A DNA stretch of 64,000 nt, from NCBI GenBank assembly GCA_021323945.1, contig JAJPKA010000020.1:1-64000 (forward strand), in the 5' to 3' direction. The stretch comes from Pseudomonadota bacterium. GTDB lineage: Bacteria > Desulfobacterota > Binatia > Binatales > Binataceae. Shown in pieces: positions 59,596-64,000 of this stretch. Below the pieces are notes generated by a model that searched no databases, was not told where the DNA came from, and saw nothing but the letters and a program-made list of their open reading frames with translations. The translations under genes and the position numbers were made by a program. Every line of letters begins with the position of its first letter. The stretch's first letter is position 1.

Positions 59596-59721
59596 AAAAC
59601 CCGGTATCCGGCCACCGTGCGCGCCGGACGCGCGAAAAGCCCGCGCCGCTCGTAGTTAGCGGATAGTCTCGCGATTGACGCCGGCGCGCGTCGCCAGTTC
59701 GCCGATTCTGAGCCCGGACAC
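59596..59721 (-). pseudogene. MerR-family regulator fragment
   Basis: GTG 59721 begins VSGLRIGELATRAGVNRETIR, the first helix-turn-helix of MerR proteins. A TAA follows at 59656-59658. Removing one base there restores YYERRGLFARPARTVAGYRV, the next MerR block, so one base was inserted. The rest of a MerR protein (dimer helix, metal loop) is absent. It lies just downstream of the thioredoxin-like gene. Confidence 0.7.
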
Positions 59722-59765
59722 TACTGAGACTCGTTCACGGAAGCGGCGCGCCGATAACGGAGGCT

Positions 59766-60002
59766 CTAAGCGCTCTCCTCCGGACCCGCGCTCGCGCAGC
59801 ATGCGGCAAGCCTGCCGTCGATTACGACCGCCGGGACCGTGCGGACGCCGAGGCCTTTCGCACGCGCCGCGACCGCCGCATCGCCCATATTGAGCACCTC
59901 GACTTCGCATGAACCGCACGCGATTCGCCTTACCATTAGGGCCGTCTCTTCGCCGAGAGCGCATCCCGCGCTATACACCTCGACTCTTGGTTTACCTGCC
60001 AA
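59766..60002 (-). CDS. Thioredoxin/glutaredoxin-like small protein
   Basis: 78 residues of the thioredoxin-like group found beside MerR regulators and metal-resistance genes. The core reads RVEVYSAGCALGEETALMVRRIACGSCEVEVLNMGD...VPAVVIDGRLAACCA. The first motif has CALG instead of CxxC, so the usual second cysteine is lost there; a second pair CGSC and the CC near the end remain. The cis-proline is in VPAVV. TTG 60002 is used as start because no upstream ATG is in frame. It is driven by a MerR-type promoter. Confidence 0.75.
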   Translation of the reverse strand: MAGKPRVEVYSAGCALGEETALMVRRIACGSCEVEVLNMGDAAVAARAKGLGVRTVPAVVIDGRLAACCASAGPEESA

Positions 60003-60028
60003 AGCAACGCCATCTTTAGGCTGATGAG

Positions 60029-60059
60029 CTTACACCCTGTACGGTCGGTACAAGGTCAA
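60029..60059 (-). promoter_or_regulatory. MerR-type promoter/operator
   Basis: On the minus strand TTGACC (60054-60059) and TGTAAG (60029-60034) are 19 bases apart, the over-long spacer of MerR-activated promoters. The dyad ACCTTGTAC (60048-60056) / GTACAGGGT (60034-60042) sits between them with 8 of 9 bases symmetric. It lies about 30 bases upstream of the thioredoxin-like gene. Confidence 0.75.
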
Positions 60060-60699
60060 GGGACATCGATTGGCGATGATATTAGGCGGCATTGAGTCTC
60101 AGGACTGTAATTAAAAATCGCGCCCGCCTTTTTAGCACCTCGAGGAGCCGATTCGCCGCAAAACGGACTAAACGCAGAGGCCGCTGACAGCTCGGTCTGG
60201 TCCCTTGGTGCGAACGTCCGAGATCCGCGAGGAAAGCACTCGGATGAAAGATCCAAAAAATTTGAACTCTTTTTTCAGAAAAAAACTTCGTCGCACAAAG
60301 CGAACGAGTCACCAACCCGCAAGAAGTCGTCAGCGCTGGCAGAAAAGCCGCCACCTGATGATTGTCGAACTTGAGAATCTCGGCGATGTCGGACCCACGA
60401 AACTTGTATAGACTTCTCATCGACTCCAATGCTCAGCCGTCACTTGCATCATGAGGCTCAAAGGGACTTTCGGACAATAACCCGAATACGGAGCCCATAG
60501 CTTCCAAGCCGCAGCGGCAACTTGCGAGATAAGTTGTTCGTCAAACCAATCGCCCTGGTCATCCCTGCCTTTAAAGTGACTCGATAGGCTTCCAGAAAAG
60601 GGCAGTATTTCGGCTCTGGTCAACTGTGGCAAACAGTCACCAGATTAGGATCAGCAGCAGTGACCGACGGTTGGTTGGTCGTGTACGCCGATTAATGGT
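60060..60699. other. 640-base stretch without a supportable gene
   Basis: Several frames of 65-115 codons on both strands overlap one another and match nothing I know. No hairpin with T-run, no repeat and no integrase fragment were seen. It separates the accessory island from tRNA-Ala. Confidence 0.4.
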
Positions 60700-60776
60700 T
60701 GGTGGAGCTGAGCGGGATCGAACCGCCGACCTCCTGAATGCCATTCAGGCGCTCTCCCAAACTGAGCTACAGCCCC
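60700..60776 (-). tRNA. tRNA-Ala (anticodon GGC)
   Basis: A 77-base tRNA with encoded CCA. The acceptor stem GGGGCTG pairs with CAGCTCC and includes the G3:U70 wobble that identifies tRNA-Ala. The D arm is GCTC/GAGC, the anticodon arm CCTGA-ATGGCAT-TCAGG with anticodon GGC, and the T arm GGCGG-TTCGATC-CCGCT. Confidence 0.98.
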
Positions 60777-60961
60777 ACCCCGAGCGATTCAAAGGCTATT
60801 CTTAAGCCGCCAACAGAGTCAACTGCCAGTTGCAAATTTTACCGGTTGAGAATGACGATAGGACGTGCCACAAAATTAACTGCGGTGTGACCGATAGCTG
60901 AGGCCCGACACTCATTCGCAACAAAAGAGCGCGATCTCATCAGAACCAGGGAGCGGCAACC

Positions 60962-61147
60962 ATGGCAGTTGAAGTTACGTGGGACAAGAACGTTTGTATT
61001 CATTCGGGCAATTGCGTCAAGACACTACCCCAGGTCTTCAAAGTCGAGAACGGCAAGTTCGTGATCGATCCCAGGGCCGCTGAAGAGGACAAAGTTCGCA
61101 AGACGGTCGCCGCCTGTCCGTCTGGGGCGCTCCGCATCAAAGAATGA
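60962..61147 (+). CDS. Small ferredoxin-like (4Fe-4S) protein
   Basis: 61 residues of the divergent mono-cluster group (YjdI-like, Fer4_19). Cluster ligands are in VCIHSGNCVKTLPQVF and AACPSGALRI, giving C-x5-C ... C-P. It probably carries electrons or binds a cluster for a redox partner that is not adjacent. AGGGAGCGGCAACC precedes the ATG. Confidence 0.87.
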   Translation: MAVEVTWDKNVCIHSGNCVKTLPQVFKVENGKFVIDPRAAEEDKVRKTVAACPSGALRIKE

Positions 61148-61201
61148 AGATGGCGAGCTTCGTGACAACCGAAGCAGCTTCGCTCATCCGGACCGAGTTT
61201 C

Positions 61202-61657
61202 TCACGACTTGTTGCGCCAGCTGAGCCCGTGGCGACTGAGCTGGTCGAGGGTGGCAAAATTCGCGCGATCCGCTGCCAGCATCCTTAGCTGGGCATGAAC
61301 TTTCTCAGAAAGTTCGCGCCGCACTACTGGCTTGGCGATGAAGTCGCTTATACCGACTTCGATGCCCTCAGCACGTGCCTCAATGTCATTACGGGCGGTC
61401 AGCATGATAACCGGGATTTCAGTGGTCGAAGGATCAGCCCGCAGGGCGCGGCATAAGGTGAACCCATCCATCTCCGGCATCATCAGGTCCATTATGATGA
61501 CGTCGGGGCGACATTGCTTGACCGAAGCGAGACAGTCGGTAGCCGAAGAGGCCGGGATCACGACCAGTCCTTCGCGACGGAGGTAGCGGACCAGGATCGC
61601 GAGGCTGTCAGGGTCATCATCGACCACCATAATGCGCGGGGAACCCTGCTGTTTCAT
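61202..61657 (-). CDS. Stand-alone response regulator receiver protein
   Basis: 151 residues: a CheY-like receiver with IMVVDDDPDSLAIL (acidic pocket), phosphorylation site Asp in VIIMDLMMPEMDG, the Thr in MLTARND and Lys in FIAKPV. The last ~25 residues are an uncharacterised tail without a DNA-binding or enzyme domain. It lies 19 bases downstream of the sigma54 activator in the same direction. No histidine kinase is present here. Confidence 0.9.
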   Translation of the reverse strand: MKQQGSPRIMVVDDDPDSLAILVRYLRREGLVVIPASSATDCLASVKQCRPDVIIMDLMMPEMDGFTLCRALRADPSTTEIPVIMLTARNDIEARAEGIEVGISDFIAKPVVRRELSEKVHAQLRMLAADRANFATLDQLSRHGLSWRNKS

Positions 61658-61676
61658 CGACTCGCGCCCCGGCTTC

Positions 61677-62708
61677 CTATTGACCCTCGCTGGAGGGGGC
61701 GATGATACCGCAACGGCGTAATTTGGCCGAGAACGTGGTGCGTTTGAGGCCGAGCAAGCGGGCAGCTGCCTGCTTGTTGCCGCCCGCCAGCTTCAACGCT
61801 TCGTTGATCATGCGCCCCTCGAGCTCGCGGACAAGGGCATTGAGATCAACTCCACCTCGTCCGATCTCAGCGGGGGGTGGCGCCTCGACCAGGGCGCTGC
61901 GTCCACTGGTAATATTTTCCGGCAACATCGGGACGTCGATTACAGGACCATCGGCCAGGATGACGAGCCGTTCAATCAGGTTTTCGAGTTCGCGCACATT
62001 GCCGGGCCAGTCGTAGGACCATAAGTGGACCATTGCTTCGCGCGTGATAGTCCACTGTCCGCCAAAGCGTTCGCGATTACGTTGGAGGAAAAAATCGACC
62101 AGCAGGGGGATGTCAGAGCGGCGTTCGCGCAGTGGCGGGACCATCACCGGCACCACCTGTAAGCGATAATAGAGGTCCTCGCGGAACTTCCCTTTTTTGA
62201 CCGCCGTCAAGAGGTCGACGTTCGTTGCAGCTATTACGCGCGCGTCGACTCTGACCGCCCGGTCCGAACCCACCGCTCGCACGAAGCCGTCTTCCAAGAC
62301 GCGCAGGAGCTTCGCCTGCAGCAACAGAGGCATTTCGCTGATTTCATCCAAAAAGATCGTCCCGCGGTCGGCGAGACTGAACAGCCCATGACGCGGCAGC
62401 GCCGCGCCGGTGAAGGCACCGCGTTGATGGCCAAACATTTCCGATTCCATCAACTCGTTGGGAATCGCCGCGCAATTAACTGGCACAAAATTGCGCATCG
62501 CGCGGGGCGAAAGGGCATGAATCTCCCGTGCGACAATTTCCTTGCCGCTCCCACTCTCGCCGGTAATCAGAACGGTCGAATCAGTTGCAGCAACTCTTTC
62601 GATCAAAGCGCGCAGTTTGGCGATCGTCGGGTGATTGCCAATCAGGTTGTGCTCGGGTACCGGGCGCCAAGCCGCATCCGCGGTGCTGAGCTGAGATGCC
62701 ACTGCCAT
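61677..62708 (-). CDS. Sigma54-dependent activator without receiver domain
   Basis: 343 residues: the AAA+ domain of bacterial enhancer-binding proteins (ITGESGSGKEIVAREIH Walker A; RGAFTGA sigma54 loop; GTIFLDEISEMP Walker B; YYRLQVVPV; WPGNVRELENLIE) and a C-terminal Fis helix-turn-helix (ALKLAGGNKQAAARLLGLKRTTF). There is no N-terminal receiver, PAS or GAF domain; only ~25 residues precede the AAA+ core. Control may come from the downstream receiver protein. Confidence 0.93.
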   Translation of the reverse strand: MAVASQLSTADAAWRPVPEHNLIGNHPTIAKLRALIERVAATDSTVLITGESGSGKEIVAREIHALSPRAMRNFVPVNCAAIPNELMESEMFGHQRGAFTGAALPRHGLFSLADRGTIFLDEISEMPLLLQAKLLRVLEDGFVRAVGSDRAVRVDARVIAATNVDLLTAVKKGKFREDLYYRLQVVPVMVPPLRERRSDIPLLVDFFLQRNRERFGGQWTITREAMVHLWSYDWPGNVRELENLIERLVILADGPVIDVPMLPENITSGRSALVEAPPPAEIGRGGVDLNALVRELEGRMINEALKLAGGNKQAAARLLGLKRTTFSAKLRRCGIIAPSSEGQ

Positions 62709-62901
62709 ATTCCCCTCTTTATCTACCTTGCTCCTACACCGGATAAGAGTTTGTCATGTTTTTAGAACCGATGGCAAACAAGCAAGCCGTACGGCACGAC
62801 TAGTTCCGCTAAAGCTTGCTTTGTGCGAATAAATCCTATTCTGTAGCAACAGAGAGGAATATAAGACGTTATCCTAGCCTGGTGAGGAAAAGTACCTAGG
62901 A

Positions 62902-63390
62902 TTACGATATTTCTTCCCTATAGATCGCGGCTTGTCCCGGCCCTTCCGCCACCGAGACCTCCATCGCCCTGACGTCTTTGAGAGCGTCCCGCGCCATTAG
63001 CTCATTGCGCAGTTCGCGCCAGATGTAATGCGCCAGCTCCTCGGCTGAGCTATGTACAATCGGCAAAAGCGCTACGTCCGAACGCGGAAACACAAAGCAA
63101 TCGTCTTCGTACTTCACTGTGAGCCGAGTTCCCTCGTCATGGATGGTCAAGCAATCACTATGAGCCGGGATAAGTGTGTGCTCGTCGAGGGGGGCTACAA
63201 TCTGACGGGTGAGCTTTTTGACCAGCCCGAAATCGAGCACGTAACCAGTGCTGGTGAGACGACCCTCAACTTTCACGCCAACCTGGTAGTTGTGTCCATG
63301 CAGTGGCTCGCGAAATCCTCGGTAGGCGATAAAATGAGCCGCGGAAAATTTCAGATTTTCCTTCGCCACGTAAATCGAAAAGTCAGCCAC
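62902..63390 (-). CDS. queD: 6-pyruvoyltetrahydropterin synthase / QueD family protein
   Basis: About 162 residues of the T-fold family. Zinc histidines appear in FSAAHF and LHGHNYQV; VLDFGLVKKLTRQIV and PLDEHTLIP follow, and the C-terminal Glu is in VSVAEGPGQAAIY. It is most likely 6-carboxytetrahydropterin synthase (queuosine path) or a pterin synthase. GTG 63390 with GAGG 9 bases upstream is preferred; the frame is open to 63438. No queC/queE is visible nearby. Confidence 0.82.
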   Translation of the reverse strand: MADFSIYVAKENLKFSAAHFIAYRGFREPLHGHNYQVGVKVEGRLTSTGYVLDFGLVKKLTRQIVAPLDEHTLIPAHSDCLTIHDEGTRLTVKYEDDCFVFPRSDVALLPIVHSSAEELAHYIWRELRNELMARDALKDVRAMEVSVAEGPGQAAIYREEIS

Positions 63391-63467
63391 TGTTCTCTGC
63401 CTCGGTGATCGCGTAGCGTTATCGCGGTCGGGCCGCAAAACACAACAGTTTGAGCGATACGCTGAGG

Positions 63468-64000
63468 TTATTCAAACAGAGCTTGCAAAGCCGCGCGTGG
63501 CGCACCGCTGAAATGTTTGCGGTAGGTCTGCTCGTCCAGTGAGGTGGCTTGCAAAAAGAGCTCGCGTTCGATGGGTGCGACCTCAGCGAGGCGGCGTGTG
63601 AGGCGCCTTAGCGTGTCGCCTTCCAGTGGCTTGTCGGCGACCAAATCACCGATGGCAAGCCCATGCATTCCACCGAGCAAACATTCGACAAAGTAGCCGA
63701 CCTGGCCCTCATGGTCGAGCCTGAAGGTTTTGAGGTTAAGGGCTTCGCTCAAGCAAAGCAGCCGATCCATTCCGAATTCGCTGCGCTTCGACCGCACCGC
63801 CGGATCGCCACTCCCGTCGAAACCGGACCCGATCGCTGCAATCGCCACCCGGCCGTCGCTCAGTGGGATTGGGTGGAAGATGTAGCCGTGCGAAGTGTAG
63901 TTGAGCAGCTCGCGCAATGCACAACGATAAGCGAGGAGGTTAAACCTGGCCCGTTCGGCGATTTGCAGGAGAAATTCGCCCAGTGGCTTGCGGGCCCGGT
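63468..64000 (-). CDS. Unknown protein, 5' end outside the window
   Basis: The frame runs without a stop from 63468 to the window edge, giving at least 177 residues. The upstream part reads RARKPLGEFLLQIAERARFN and continues into LLNYTSHGYIFHPIPLSDGR. I do not recognise a family. It is soluble, with no signal or membrane segment in the visible part. It lies upstream of queD on the same strand (about 78 bases to the GTG start), so it may be cotranscribed. Confidence 0.6.
   Translation of the reverse strand, partial: RARKPLGEFLLQIAERARFNLLAYRCALRELLNYTSHGYIFHPIPLSDGRVAIAAIGSGFDGSGDPAVRSKRSEFGMDRLLCLSEALNLKTFRLDHEGQVGYFVECLLGGMHGLAIGDLVADKPLEGDTLRRLTRRLAEVAPIERELFLQATSLDEQTYRKHFSGAPRAALQALFE

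Overview
The window is a contiguous stretch of a GC-rich Gram-negative bacterial chromosome. It carries a housekeeping sigma-70, FabI, NadD, RsfS, GMP synthase, an outer-membrane beta-barrel protein, lipoproteins and a tRNA-Ala. The long RpoD insert, the acyl-CoA dehydrogenase / SDR / luciferase-like / APH cluster and the many sigma54- and Ser/Thr-kinase-type regulators suit a soil bacterium of the deltaproteobacterial or Desulfobacterota/Binatota type. That placement is inference; no rRNA is present to fix it.

0-31 kb is ordinary and well preserved. It holds a Tat-exported berberine-bridge-type oxidase, a ClC channel, rpoD with an ArsS-type radical SAM gene 5 nt downstream, a family B DNA polymerase, a methyltransferase, fabI, gloB with a strong terminator, a beta-barrel protein, lipoproteins, an FAD monooxygenase, nadD-rsfS, an AI-2E transporter family protein, a probable CoA-linked lipid degradation cluster (24.0-28.4 kb) and a long-form guaA.

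31-48 kb is regulatory and biosynthetic. It has a giant zinc-ribbon/cyclase/AAA/TPR protein and then a tight minus-strand operon (43390 to 36993): FAD desaturase-like protein, a 234-residue unknown, a polyprenyl synthetase and an 820-residue protein that looks like two acetoacetate-decarboxylase-like halves. A methyltransferase and an HpnA-like epimerase lie beside it. I read this as a candidate uncharacterised isoprenoid-metabolite locus. Next come a solitary FtsZ with a C-terminal zinc ribbon and a Ser/Thr kinase whose catalytic lysine appears moved into the glycine loop, as in WNK kinases.

48.3-60.7 kb is an accessory island ending at the 3' end of tRNA-Ala(GGC). One transcriptional unit carries a decayed HigB, ImmA/IrrE peptidase, PIN toxin-like protein, frameshifted HigA and a ~1,700-codon helicase-DUF1998-nuclease gene broken by one frameshift and one amber codon. 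TetR-DUF1326-DUF2182 follows, with a probable operator, then a hairpin plus five perfect 21-nt repeats, a secreted protein, and a thioredoxin-like gene with a MerR-type promoter beside a broken merR. Gene disruption is concentrated here.

60.7-64 kb returns to ordinary content: a ferredoxin-like protein, a sigma54 activator without its receiver followed by a stand-alone receiver, a QueD/PTPS-family protein and a gene cut by the window end.
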